A stretch of DNA of 64,000 bases from Oscillospiraceae bacterium (lineage in GTDB: Bacteria; Bacillota; Clostridia; Oscillospirales; CAG-272), in NCBI GenBank assembly GCA_015063905.1, contig SVTF01000009.1, forward strand, positions 1-64,000, written 5' to 3'. Below are positions 1 to 7,967 of the stretch, piece after piece. The position numbers and the translations under genes were made by a program. The number at the start of each line of letters is the position of its first letter. The first letter of the stretch is position 1. The notes under the pieces were generated by a model. That model was given only the letters and a program-made list of their open reading frames with translations, had not been told where the DNA came from and searched no databases.

Positions 1-2
1 CA

Positions 3-620
3 CCATCCTACACCGACGGTACTACCACCACCTTCACCGTTACCAACGGCGAAAAGGGTGACAAGGGTGACAAGGGTGACACCGGCGCACAAGGTGCTCA
101 GGGTGAAAAAGGTGAAAAAGGTGACAAGGGTAACACCGGCGCACAAGGCGCTCAGGGTGAAAAAGGTGATACAGGCGCCGCAGGTGCAGACGGTGTTGGT
201 ATTGCAAATATCGAAAAGACCTCCTCTGACGAAAACGTAGACACCTACACCATTACACTTACCAACGGAACTACATACACCTTCACCGTAACCAACGGCA
301 CAAACGGAACGGACGGTAAGGACGGTGTTGATGGTAAGGATGGCACAAATGGAACCAACGGCGTTGACGGAAAAGATGGTACAAATGGAACCAACGGCGT
401 TGACGGAAAAGATGGCGCAAACGGAACGGACGGTCAGACTCCCTACATCGGTGAAAACGGAAACTGGTGGATCGGCGATACCGATACAGGCGTGAAAGCT
501 GCGGGAGATGACGGCAAGGACGGCGCAATCATTGCTGCAACCGCTGTCGGCGGCACTGCACTCGCAAGCAACATCGCACTGATCGCTTGGACACTTATTA
601 AGAAAAAGAGATTATTCTAA
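3..620 (+). CDS. collagen-like surface protein, C-terminal part
   Basis: The 5' end is outside the window; the frame is open from base 3 to TAA at 618-620 (about 205 residues). Two blocks of Gly-X-Y triplets (GDK, GAQ, GEK, then GKD and GTN) are separated by a short non-collagen module ending in FTVTNG, a phrase that also stands before the first block. The C-terminus has one hydrophobic stretch (LASNIALIAWTLI) followed by KKKRLF, which looks like a membrane anchor with a stop-transfer tail; no LPxTG motif is present. Bacterial collagen-like proteins form trimeric stalks on the cell surface, and I infer the same here. The repeats make the coding DNA internally repetitive. The N-terminal domain, which would tell what it displays, is not visible. 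Confidence 0.85.
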   Translation, partial: PSYTDGTTTTFTVTNGEKGDKGDKGDTGAQGAQGEKGEKGDKGNTGAQGAQGEKGDTGAAGADGVGIANIEKTSSDENVDTYTITLTNGTTYTFTVTNGTNGTDGKDGVDGKDGTNGTNGVDGKDGTNGTNGVDGKDGANGTDGQTPYIGENGNWWIGDTDTGVKAAGDDGKDGAIIAATAVGGTALASNIALIAWTLIKKKRLF

Positions 621-644
621 AGAATAATACAACTGAAACATCAA

Positions 645-668
645 AGCGGTGAGCCTCGGCTCACCGCT
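645..668 (+). terminator. intrinsic terminator after the collagen-like gene
   Basis: A 10-11 bp perfect stem (AGCGGTGAGC / GCTCACCGCT, loop CTCG) is followed by a short T tract at 672-676. A nearly identical stem, differing only in the loop, occurs at 47358-47381 after another surface-protein gene. Confidence 0.8.
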
Positions 669-709
669 TACTTTTAGAAAATAATGAAACAAATATTTTC
701 ACTAACCTC

Positions 710-738
710 TTGACAATGGAAAATTTATGCGATGTAAT
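710..738 (+). promoter_or_regulatory. sigma-A promoter for the 29-codon ORF
   Basis: TTGACA at 710-715 and TGTAAT at 733-738 are separated by 17 bp. The expected start of transcription is about 33 bases upstream of the ATG at 778. Confidence 0.55.
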
Positions 739-777
739 AACTCTACATACCGAAACATTTTGTTTCTCGGAGGCGTT

Positions 778-867
778 ATGCGAAGAAAAGACGAATCGAA
801 AAAGAGTGTGATACTTGATTTCATCGCCCTGCATGGCAGATGCAAGGGCAAAAAGATAGCCGTGTGA
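778..867 (+). CDS. 29-residue basic micro-protein, unrecognised
   Basis: ATG at 778 is preceded by GGAGG at 769-773 and by a consensus-like promoter at 710-738. The frame runs 29 codons to TGA at 865-867 and is followed at once by a hairpin terminator. The peptide starts MRRKDESKKS and ends KGKKIAV; it is strongly basic, has one Cys, and a short hydrophobic middle (VILDFIAL). I do not recognise it. Promoter, ribosome site, ORF and terminator in the right order within 200 bases are the argument that it is a real small gene. The alternative is a small RNA whose ORF is accidental, or the truncated 5' end of a lost gene. Confidence 0.4.
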   Translation: MRRKDESKKSVILDFIALHGRCKGKKIAV

Positions 868-876
868 ATAGCAAAA

Positions 877-905
877 GGCAGTGTGACCTTTTCGGTCACA
901 CCGCC
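877..905. terminator. bidirectional hairpin terminator
   Basis: The stem is GGC, one A-C mismatch, then GTGTGACC pairing with GGTCACAC and GCC, with a TTTTC loop. On the minus strand the 3' arm is followed by TTTTGC, so it can end the Asn-rich ORF transcript (957-1097); on the plus strand it follows the 29-codon ORF. Confidence 0.6.
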
Positions 906-956
906 TCTTACATAAATACTTCGTTATGGGGCTTGCGCTAAAGTCCGCGCCTGCTT

Positions 957-1097
957 TTATTTTGAGCTATTTTTCGAATTGTTCTGTGACTGATTCTTCG
1001 CGTTGTTTTGTGACTGATTCTTGGAATTGTTCTTTGCGTTGTTTTTCGCATTGTTCTGCGACTGGTTTTGTGCGTTGTTCATTTTGTTCTCACTCAT
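957..1097 (-). CDS. Asn/Gln/Lys-rich 46-residue micro-protein
   Basis: ATG at 1097 (minus strand) is preceded by AAAGGA, and the frame runs 46 codons to TAA. The protein is almost entirely N, Q, S, K and A, built from repeats of NNAKN, NQSQN and NNSKN, with no hydrophobic segment and no cysteine. Such low-complexity Asn/Gln-rich small proteins resemble small acid-soluble spore proteins of the gamma type in composition, but I cannot assign it to that family. It lies just downstream of the SGNH lipoprotein gene on the same strand, and its ribosome site lies inside a long inverted repeat (1096-1165), which suggests either control of its translation or termination of the upstream transcript. Confidence 0.6.
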   Translation of the reverse strand: MSENKMNNAQNQSQNNAKNNAKNNSKNQSQNNAKNQSQNNSKNSSK

Positions 1098-1165
1098 AAA
1101 AAATATCCTTTCTTGGTTTAAATGTGGGATACACCCTCATTCTTGCCTTGAAAGGATATTTTTAT
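1096..1165 (-). promoter_or_regulatory. inverted repeat covering the ribosome site of the Asn-rich ORF
   Basis: The arms at 1097-1112 and 1150-1164 share the perfect complement AAAAATATCCTTTC / GAAAGGATATTTTT, with about 37 bases between. In the minus-strand RNA the AAAGGA ribosome site and the bases up to the ATG form the 3' arm, so the folded form hides the start. The 3' arm ends in a run of U, so the same structure could instead terminate transcription from the esterase gene upstream. Confidence 0.55.
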
Positions 1166-1177
1166 TCAGTTTAATGA

Positions 1178-3145
1178 TTATTTGTACGTGTCTTTAAGGA
1201 ATTCTGCAACCTGGGTTACAAGCGTTGCGTATCCGTTTGTTGTGGGGTGCACGTTGTCTGTGCCTATCTCAACGCCCCACGAGAGTATCCTTTCGTGGTC
1301 AATAAACGTCACGTTATCGGGATACATTGTTATAAGTTCGGTTGCCACAGTGTTAATCGCTCTGACTCTTGCGTTTGTTTCAAGACCGTAGCCTGTATCA
1401 GCGGAGGGAAGACCCGCAACTGTGGTGAGAGACTGCATAATGCATATCTCGGTGTCCGCACCGTACGTTTCAAATATCTTGGCAACAAATGCCTTATAAG
1501 TTGAAACGAACGTGGCACACTCCGCTTCGCTGCTTGTGGCTGTGAGATCGTTTGTGCCAAGGAAGATAAATACGATGTCGGGAGTTTTGCCCGTAGCGTT
1601 ATTGAAATCGTACTTGGTTGTGAAATAATTGTTGGCAATATCCTCGAACTCGGCATAGGACGCGTGAGTAGATTCAATGGCGTATTTGCCGAAGCTGGGA
1701 ATGCCAAGCTTGAAGAAGGCGTCTTCCATTCCTATGGACATGCAGCCGAACTTTTTATATAGGCGGTCTGCCATCGATCCCGCGTTCCAGGAGTGTCCGT
1801 TCGTTGCATCCCAATACCAGCCGTTGTTGTGTCTCCAATAACCCTTTCCCGCGACAAGCGATATGCCCGAGCAAGCGGTTACCGAGTAATCCCAGCCGAG
1901 AACGTCGGCGGACTTGTGAGAAAAGCTTCCGGAAGCATCAGAAATGGAGTCTCCGACAAACTGAATGTAATAGTCTTTATCCGCGGTGCGAGAGAGAACT
2001 GCGCTTTCCAAGGTCCTTACTCCCGCAAAGTACATGTGCTTGTCTTTGTCGCCGTAGTATATGCGGAGGGTATGCGGTCCTTCTCCCTGCGCGATGACTG
2101 TAAAGTCGCCTACGCAGCTGGATTTGTTTTTATATGCACCGTCGTCAACCTTGTACTTGAACGAGGTTATCGTGGGGAACATCAGCGTGATAGCCCCGCC
2201 GGTAAAATCTATCTCAACGTAAGCGGAATCCCAATATGATACCATCGTGGTGGGATTGGAGGCGTCTGTAGCCTGCCACATTCCGCAATATTTAAAGAGG
2301 GAGGTGTCGGTGGCGTTTGCGGTTTTGAATTTCAAGGAAACCGTTTTAACGGCATCCTTGGGGAATCCCTTTCCTGCCTCAAGTCTTGCGGCAAAGTCCT
2401 GCGCCGCATAAGCGAGAGTAGCTTGCGTGGAAGCGGTTATAATAACGTTGGTTCCGTCGTATTCAACTGTATATTGCGCATTCTCCTCGATCTTGCTTGA
2501 GTTCATGTTTGTGGCAACGAGAGTGATCGAAACATTCTTCGCCACGCTTGAAGTTCCAATGGTAGTATTGGTCAAGTCGCTAAGCTTTTCCGCGAGGTTT
2601 TGCATAATTGTTGCGCCCTTTGTGGGAGTGCAAACAACGGTCATGCCTTGGATCTTGTCAAGTGTCAGATCATCGGGAGATGGTGGACCCTCGGTCTCGG
2701 TCTCGGTTTCGGTAGTTTCCTCGGTAGTTTCCTCGGTTGTCTCGGTAGTCTCCTCAGTAGTTTCCTCGGTTGTCTCGGTGGTCTCCTCTGTGGTCACATC
2801 GGAGGTTTCCGTTGTAATATCTGTAGTTTCCTCGGTCGTCTCCGTGGTATCCTCTGTAGTTTCCTCGGTCGTCTCCGTGGTATCCTCTGTGGTTACCTCG
2901 GAGGTTTCCGTTGTGATATCCGTGGTTTCCTCGGTAGTTTCGGTGGTCTCCTCTGTGGTTACTTCGGAGGTTTCTGTTGTGACGTCCGTAGTCTCCTCGG
3001 TGGTTTCTGCCGTCTCCGTTGTAGCATCAGTGGTTATCGCGGTGGATCCCGTTTCGCTTGTTTCGGTATCTCCCGGGTTGGTACAGGAAGCCAACGCGGA
3101 GATAACGATAGCGAATATAAGCAATAAAGCTAAGTGTTTTTTCAT
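1178..3145 (-). CDS. SGNH/CE2-like esterase lipoprotein with Thr/Glu linker
   Basis: A 655-residue secreted lipoprotein. The signal peptide starts MKKHLALLL and the lipobox LASC places the lipid Cys at residue 21. Residues ~22-153 are a TTEETTE-type linker, typical of lipoproteins that hold a domain away from the membrane. Residues ~157-275 form an alpha/beta accessory domain like those preceding some glycosidases. Residues ~278-390 are a beta-sandwich and ~391-655 an SGNH hydrolase with GDSI (Ser ~400), GTND and DNVHP. Sandwich plus SGNH is the layout of carbohydrate esterase family 2, so deacetylation of plant polysaccharide is the likely role. I start at ATG 3145 (GGGGGAC site, lipobox in place) rather than the upstream ATG at 3166, which lies only about 9 bases after the likely transcription start. 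It is a paralogue of the next gene. Confidence 0.85.
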   Translation of the reverse strand: MKKHLALLLIFAIVISALASCTNPGDTETSETGSTAITTDATTETAETTEETTDVTTETSEVTTEETTETTEETTDITTETSEVTTEDTTETTEETTEDTTETTEETTDITTETSDVTTEETTETTEETTEETTETTEETTEETTETETETEGPPSPDDLTLDKIQGMTVVCTPTKGATIMQNLAEKLSDLTNTTIGTSSVAKNVSITLVATNMNSSKIEENAQYTVEYDGTNVIITASTQATLAYAAQDFAARLEAGKGFPKDAVKTVSLKFKTANATDTSLFKYCGMWQATDASNPTTMVSYWDSAYVEIDFTGGAITLMFPTITSFKYKVDDGAYKNKSSCVGDFTVIAQGEGPHTLRIYYGDKDKHMYFAGVRTLESAVLSRTADKDYYIQFVGDSISDASGSFSHKSADVLGWDYSVTACSGISLVAGKGYWRHNNGWYWDATNGHSWNAGSMADRLYKKFGCMSIGMEDAFFKLGIPSFGKYAIESTHASYAEFEDIANNYFTTKYDFNNATGKTPDIVFIFLGTNDLTATSSEAECATFVSTYKAFVAKIFETYGADTEICIMQSLTTVAGLPSADTGYGLETNARVRAINTVATELITMYPDNVTFIDHERILSWGVEIGTDNVHPTTNGYATLVTQVAEFLKDTYK

Positions 3146-3180
3146 ATCGTCCCCCAATAATATCATTAATATCCCTAATA

Positions 3181-3209
3181 ATTATATCGCGTTTTTTTTA
3201 CAATGTCAA
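3181..3209 (-). promoter_or_regulatory. sigma-A promoter of the SGNH lipoprotein gene
   Basis: On the minus strand TTGACA (3204-3209) and TATAAT (3181-3186) have a 17-bp spacer. It gives the gene its own promoter despite lying directly behind its paralogue. Confidence 0.85.
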
Positions 3210-3246
3210 GAATTTTTTAACATGGTCATCAAGACATTCAATATAA

Positions 3247-4398
3247 TTATGCGCGTGTATCAAAATGCTCGGCAAGGTATTTTGCCACCTCGTGCGTCAA
3301 AGTATCATAGCCTTTGGGAGAGGGATGGGTCTTGTCTTCCGATATTTCCGTGCCCCAGGATGCCACGGTCTCATGGTCAATATAGCAAACGTTGTCGGGA
3401 TACTCATGCATAAGCGCTTTGGCAGCCCGTAAAATTGACGATATCCTTGCGCTGTCAAGGCTTATCGGCTCGCCTCGCCCGCCTGTCAGTCCCTGCATGA
3501 TACAGATTTTTGTGTTTTTTCCGTAGATATCAAGGATTTTGGAAACAAACTGCATATATGACTCAACGAACGCGTCGCACATTGGCATAGGGTCATCCAA
3601 GGTAAGATCGTTTGTGCCAAGGAAGATGAACACGATGTCGGGGGTGTTGCCCGTAGCGAAATTGAAATCGTATTTTGGCGTAAAATAGTTTTGCGCGAGA
3701 TCCTCAAACTCGGGGTCGTCCTTTATATCGCTGACTCCGTTCGAGGGATAGGAGGGAATACCAAGCTTGAAGAAGGCATCCTCCATGCCAATGGAAAGGC
3801 AGCCGAAGTTTTTATAAAGGCGGTCCGCAATCGTACCCTCGTGCCAGCAATTTCCCTTGGTGCTTTCCCAGTACCAACCGTTAGCCGTTCTCCAATATCC
3901 TCTGTTTCGTACAAGAGAAATGGCAGAGCAGGCTATGACGGAATAATCCCAACCTAAAATATCGGCAGAACGGTGAGAAAAGCTGAGCGGAGTCTCCGAA
4001 ATAGAATCTCCGATAAACTGTATGTAATGGGGCTTGTCGCAGGTTCGCGACACAGAGCATTCCTCCCCTGTGGCAACACCCGCGAAATATATATGATTTC
4101 TTCTGCTTTGTGAGGATATCCTCAACGTGTGCTTTCCCTTGCCGCAAGCGGAAACGGTGTATTGTCCGTTAGCCGACCACGCTTCCATGTATTGCCCGTT
4201 ATCAATTTGCAATCTGAATGAAGACGGCTGCGAAAAGAGCAAAGTGACCGAGTCGCCGGTAAAATCAAACTCCACGTAAGCCGCAGTCCAATAAGACACC
4301 ATAGCGCAAGGATCGCCTTCATCCGTTGCCTGCCATGTGCCGAAATATTTGAAAAGAGACGTGTCTTTGGCGGGAATGCTTTTAACTGTTGAATTCAT
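3247..4398 (-). CDS. cytoplasmic SGNH/CE2-like esterase paralogue
   Basis: A 383-residue protein with no signal peptide, starting at ATG 4398 behind AAGGAGG. It matches the lipoprotein downstream across the beta-sandwich (SLFKYFGTWQATDEGDP) and the whole SGNH domain: GDSI with Ser ~132, GTND, and KTHP in the last block. It lacks the linker and the accessory domain. Known CE2 enzymes remove acetyl groups from sugars. A cell-surface plus intracellular pair suggests that the surface enzyme trims polymer and this one finishes imported oligosaccharides; this is inference. It has its own promoter with a palindrome at the start of transcription, so it is probably regulated. Confidence 0.85.
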   Translation of the reverse strand: MNSTVKSIPAKDTSLFKYFGTWQATDEGDPCAMVSYWTAAYVEFDFTGDSVTLLFSQPSSFRLQIDNGQYMEAWSANGQYTVSACGKGKHTLRISSQSRRNHIYFAGVATGEECSVSRTCDKPHYIQFIGDSISETPLSFSHRSADILGWDYSVIACSAISLVRNRGYWRTANGWYWESTKGNCWHEGTIADRLYKNFGCLSIGMEDAFFKLGIPSYPSNGVSDIKDDPEFEDLAQNYFTPKYDFNFATGNTPDIVFIFLGTNDLTLDDPMPMCDAFVESYMQFVSKILDIYGKNTKICIMQGLTGGRGEPISLDSARISSILRAAKALMHEYPDNVCYIDHETVASWGTEISEDKTHPSPKGYDTLTHEVAKYLAEHFDTRA

Positions 4399-4415
4399 AA
4401 GTGCCTCCTTGATTT

Positions 4416-4432
4416 GACATAAAACTTATGTC
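4416..4432. promoter_or_regulatory. palindromic operator candidate
   Basis: GACATAA AAC TTATGTC is a perfect 7-bp inverted repeat with a 3-bp centre. It sits about 10 bp downstream of the -10 box of the promoter at 4442-4470, a usual place for a repressor site. Confidence 0.5.
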
Positions 4433-4441
4433 TTGTTAACA

Positions 4442-4470
4442 ATTTTACAAGAAAGATGTGTGGATGTCAA
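4442..4470 (-). promoter_or_regulatory. sigma-A promoter of the cytoplasmic esterase gene
   Basis: Minus-strand TTGACA (4465-4470), 17-bp spacer, TAAAAT (4442-4447). Confidence 0.85.
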
Positions 4471-4542
4471 TAAAAAATCATACAAAAACATAGGATTTAT
4501 TTCTATGTGAAAGGGTGTTTTTAGCGCGCAGATAGCTTTTGA

Positions 4543-5961
4543 TTATGAGCAGAATTCTTCTAATCCGCGCACGCCCTCGTCGGTAACGGGCTTTATCCAT
4601 TTGCCCTTAAAATAGTGCCTGAAAAAGATTATGATCTTTGGAATGTCCTCGCAAAGATACATTATCGCGTATACCGCAAGGAATGGGAGATTTATTACGT
4701 AAGCCGCCACAAAGGTCAGCGGAATAGCAAAAAGCCAGAGAATAGGCATTTCCCATTTCATTCCCGTGGAAGTATCTCCGCCCGAACGGAATATACCAAC
4801 GATCAAAAGATAAGAAACGTTGCGGGCGGCTATCCATACGCCGTATATTATCAGAATGTTTTGCGCTATCATTAGTGTGTTTGCCGACACCTGCTGACCT
4901 AGGTTAAACAGGGATACAAGCTGCTCTCGCAAAAGTATTACAGCACCACCAAGCACCAGAGCCATGATTGGCATAACGATATTGAATCGCTTGGAATCGC
5001 GAATCGCTTCGCGGATCTTGCCCGATCCGATGGATTTGCCCACCATTACACAGCAGGCGTTGCACAGTCCGATAAAGAAACAGAAAACTATATTCTCAAA
5101 CGTTCTGACTATTGTGATAGCAGCGTATTGCTCGTAACCCATATTTGAAAAAATGATGTTATAGCACACGGTGCCGAGTCCCCAAAGCGTTTCGTTTACG
5201 ATAACGGGAGAAGCTTTTTTGAAAAGCTCGCATAAAAAAGCGCCGTTTATATCAAAAAGCTTGTCTATTGGAGCTATCAGAATGTTTTTCTGTATGAAAG
5301 AAACAATGATTATGAGTATAAGTCCCAACCATGCCGATATACAGGTTGCTATAGCCGCACCCTTAACTCCAAGGCCAGCCGGGAAGATAAGGATGTAGTT
5401 CATAGCGGCGTTTAAAAGCGTTGATATGCCCGAAACGGTCATAGGAAGCCAAGGCCTTTCTGCCGAGCGCAGAACCGTGCAGAAAATGCTGGTCAGAGCT
5501 GCGGCAGGGTAAGAGAAGCAGGCATATTTCAAGTATTCCGCGCCGCTTTGCACAACGGCGGGGTCTTTGTTAAATACAGATATCACCGTCTCGGGAAAAA
5601 GGAGCGCGACGAGCATAAATATCACCGATAAAAAAGCGCAGCAAACTGTGGTTATGCCAAGCACGCGGTGTATGCCGTCTATATTCTTGTTTCCCCAATA
5701 TTGCGAGACGAACACCGAAGCTCCAGAGCATAGTCCAAAAAGCACCATGTTGAGAAGCCAGCTCCATTGTCCCGCCATTCCAACAGAGGATAAAGCAACC
5801 TCTCCGAGCTGACCGACCATAAGAGTATCGACCAAAGAAAACGATGCGGTAAGCATGTTTTGCAGAGCGATGGGAATTGCAAGCGCCAACGCGGTTGTCC
5901 AAAATGCCTTTTCTCCAAGTCGCAGGGGCAGTTTTTTGTAATTTATATTTCTTGCGGTCAT
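4543..5961 (-). CDS. MATE family multidrug/toxin exporter
   Basis: A 472-residue integral membrane protein with the 12-helix pattern and two internally similar halves of MATE exporters (opening helices IPIALQNMLTASFSLVDTLMVGQLG). Family members expel cationic or planar drugs in exchange for Na+ or H+. I start at ATG 5961, which follows AAGGA at the right distance; an ATG further upstream at 6054 would add an unlikely Cys- and Arg-rich tail that runs into the terminator region. It follows the ABC exporter operon on the same strand but is separated from it by a terminator, so it is probably its own unit. Substrate cannot be deduced. Confidence 0.9.
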   Translation of the reverse strand: MTARNINYKKLPLRLGEKAFWTTALALAIPIALQNMLTASFSLVDTLMVGQLGEVALSSVGMAGQWSWLLNMVLFGLCSGASVFVSQYWGNKNIDGIHRVLGITTVCCAFLSVIFMLVALLFPETVISVFNKDPAVVQSGAEYLKYACFSYPAAALTSIFCTVLRSAERPWLPMTVSGISTLLNAAMNYILIFPAGLGVKGAAIATCISAWLGLILIIIVSFIQKNILIAPIDKLFDINGAFLCELFKKASPVIVNETLWGLGTVCYNIIFSNMGYEQYAAITIVRTFENIVFCFFIGLCNACCVMVGKSIGSGKIREAIRDSKRFNIVMPIMALVLGGAVILLREQLVSLFNLGQQVSANTLMIAQNILIIYGVWIAARNVSYLLIVGIFRSGGDTSTGMKWEMPILWLFAIPLTFVAAYVINLPFLAVYAIMYLCEDIPKIIIFFRHYFKGKWIKPVTDEGVRGLEEFCS

Positions 5962-6016
5962 GTTTTTCCTTTTTACACTGAGTAAAGAATTTTTACATTT
6001 ATTTATTCGCACAAAA

Positions 6017-6046
6017 CAGTTTTCACACCGTAAAGCGTGAAAACTG
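6017..6046 (-). terminator. terminator of the ABC exporter operon
   Basis: A 10-bp stem (CAGTTTTCAC / GTGAAAACTG) with a 10-base loop. On the minus strand it is followed by TTTTGTG. Confidence 0.7.
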
Positions 6047-6071
6047 CCGTGCATTTTATTTTTAACTTTTT

Positions 6072-7967
6072 TTATCTTTGCTTATCCAGCAATTGCTTGT
6101 TATATTGCAGGGTGTAGAGCTTGTAGTAGTTGCCCTTGTTTCGCAAAAGCTCCGCATGCGAGCCCTGCTCGATTATCTTACCGTGAGAGAGGACTATGAT
6201 GTTGTCAGCGTGTTGTATCGTGGACAATCTGTGCGCTACCATAAGCATAGTGCCTATGTTCATCATTTTTTCCAGCGAATCCTGAATCAGAACCTCGGTT
6301 TCGGTATCGATGTTCGCGGTTGCCTCGTCGAGTATCATAACCGAGGGCTTATGGATTATGGTTCTGGCAAAGCTGATAAGCTGACGCTGACCGGCGGAGA
6401 AGTTGTTACCCCTTTCGCGAACTACCTCATCAAGACCGTCGGGCAATCGCTCGATAAACTTGTCGGCGTTTACGTAACGGCAGGCTGCCATAACCTCATC
6501 GTCCGAAACGTCATCAAGACCCAAGGTGATATTGGACTTGACCGTACCCGAGAAAAGGAATACGTCCTGGAGCATCTGCCCGAAATGACGGCGAAGCGAC
6601 GATATCTTGATTTTGCGGATATTGATCCCGTCGATGAGGATCTCGCCCTTTTGTATGTCGTAGTTTCTGCAGATGAGCGAAAGGATCGTGGTTTTTCCAG
6701 ATCCGGTTGAGCCTACGAAAGCTACCGTGTCGCCCGCGTTTACCTTGAAGGAAACGTCCTTCAGCACCCATTCGTTTTCAACGTAATAGAACCACACGTT
6801 TCTGAATTCGATGTTTCCTTCTATGCGGTCAAGCTCGATAGCGTCGGGTTCGTCCACTACTTCGGGAACAATGTCGAATATCTTGTATATCTTTTCAGAG
6901 GAAGCAAACGTGGCTTGCAGGCGATTGAACTGCTCCGCAAGGTTCTGTATGGGGTTAAAGAATTTTGATATGAAGGAATAGAAGGAAACGATAATGCCCG
7001 CGTCAATTATCTGTCCTAAAAACTCTACCTGATTGATATATCCGCGCGCGCCCAGATAGAACAGGCAAAGCACAGAGGATATATACAGCATGTAGACCAT
7101 GGGTCTAAATATACCGAAGACAAATACCTGCCCGAATTTTGCGCGGCACAGGGTCTGATTCTTGGCTTCAAACGCCGCCTGCTTTCTTTCCTCGCGGTTA
7201 AATATCTGTATTATCTTCATTCCGGAAAGGTTTTCCGAGAGGAAAATGTTGATATCTGTAGTGCCGTCCTTTACCTTGCGATGCGCGCGGCGTGAAAATT
7301 TACGGAAGGTGAAGGTAAAGAGCACTACAAAGGGAACAAAGCAGAGGATCATAAGCGTCAACATATAGTTGAGCATAAGCATCGCCGTTAGAACGCCAAT
7401 GATGATAAAGCAGTTCTTAACGAGGTTTACCATAATGTTGGTAAAGGTAATGGAAATTGCGTTTGTATCGTTTGTTACACGCGTTACAAGCGTTCCCACG
7501 GGGATCTTGTTGAGCTGATCGTGGGATAGGCTCTGAATATGATCAAACAAGTCCTCGCGAATGCTTGAAACAATGCGCTGTCCGACCCTTTGAAGAATAA
7601 GCGACTGTGCGTATGTGCAGATAAGCGACGTTACGAGTATTGCGGCATATATCGCAATGGCAGAAAAAAGATAGGACAATTCAAAGCCCGCGTCGCCGCC
7701 CACTGTGTTGATAAGATTTCCAAGTATCAGGGGAGAAATTATCTCGTGCGCGATAGAGAAGATCATAAGCACCAGCACGAGTATAAAATGCTTGGTGTAA
7801 GGCTTTGCATACTTTAAAAGGCGGCGGATTATCTCCGAATCCTTCATATTGCGGTCAAAGCCTATTGCCTCCTTTTTATCCTTCATAAATGCATATGCCA
7901 GAATAAATCCGGTGGCAAATACGCTGATGATAGCGCCTACGATTATAAGAGGATAGAACTCATGCAT
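6072..7967 (-). CDS. heterodimeric ABC exporter, subunit with catalytic Walker B
   Basis: A 631-residue half-transporter: six-helix exporter membrane domain (~50-350) and C-terminal ATPase domain. Walker A is GSTGSGKT, Walker B VMILDEAT with the catalytic Glu, switch His in AHRLST; the signature is FSAGQ instead of LSGGQ. Its start overlaps the upstream subunit by 8 bases and has a strong GGAGGAGGTG site, so the two are translationally coupled. The upstream partner carries the opposite defect (Asp for the Walker B Glu), so together they form one working and one degenerate ATP site, as in BmrCD, LmrCD and TM287/288. Drug or lipid export is the usual role. Confidence 0.92.
   Translation of the reverse strand: MHEFYPLIIVGAIISVFATGFILAYAFMKDKKEAIGFDRNMKDSEIIRRLLKYAKPYTKHFILVLVLMIFSIAHEIISPLILGNLINTVGGDAGFELSYLFSAIAIYAAILVTSLICTYAQSLILQRVGQRIVSSIREDLFDHIQSLSHDQLNKIPVGTLVTRVTNDTNAISITFTNIMVNLVKNCFIIIGVLTAMLMLNYMLTLMILCFVPFVVLFTFTFRKFSRRAHRKVKDGTTDINIFLSENLSGMKIIQIFNREERKQAAFEAKNQTLCRAKFGQVFVFGIFRPMVYMLYISSVLCLFYLGARGYINQVEFLGQIIDAGIIVSFYSFISKFFNPIQNLAEQFNRLQATFASSEKIYKIFDIVPEVVDEPDAIELDRIEGNIEFRNVWFYYVENEWVLKDVSFKVNAGDTVAFVGSTGSGKTTILSLICRNYDIQKGEILIDGINIRKIKISSLRRHFGQMLQDVFLFSGTVKSNITLGLDDVSDDEVMAACRYVNADKFIERLPDGLDEVVRERGNNFSAGQRQLISFARTIIHKPSVMILDEATANIDTETEVLIQDSLEKMMNIGTMLMVAHRLSTIQHADNIIVLSHGKIIEQGSHAELLRNKGNYYKLYTLQYNKQLLDKQR

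Noticed and set aside
60..440. CRISPR or satellite repeat
   Set aside because: The repeat period follows codons and encodes Gly-X-Y triplets of a collagen-like protein.
2427..3413. 328-codon Ser/Val-rich open frame on the plus strand
   Set aside because: It is antisense to the Thr/Glu repeat of the esterase lipoprotein; the open frame and its SVVSSVVS repeat come from that repeat, and there is no ribosome site.
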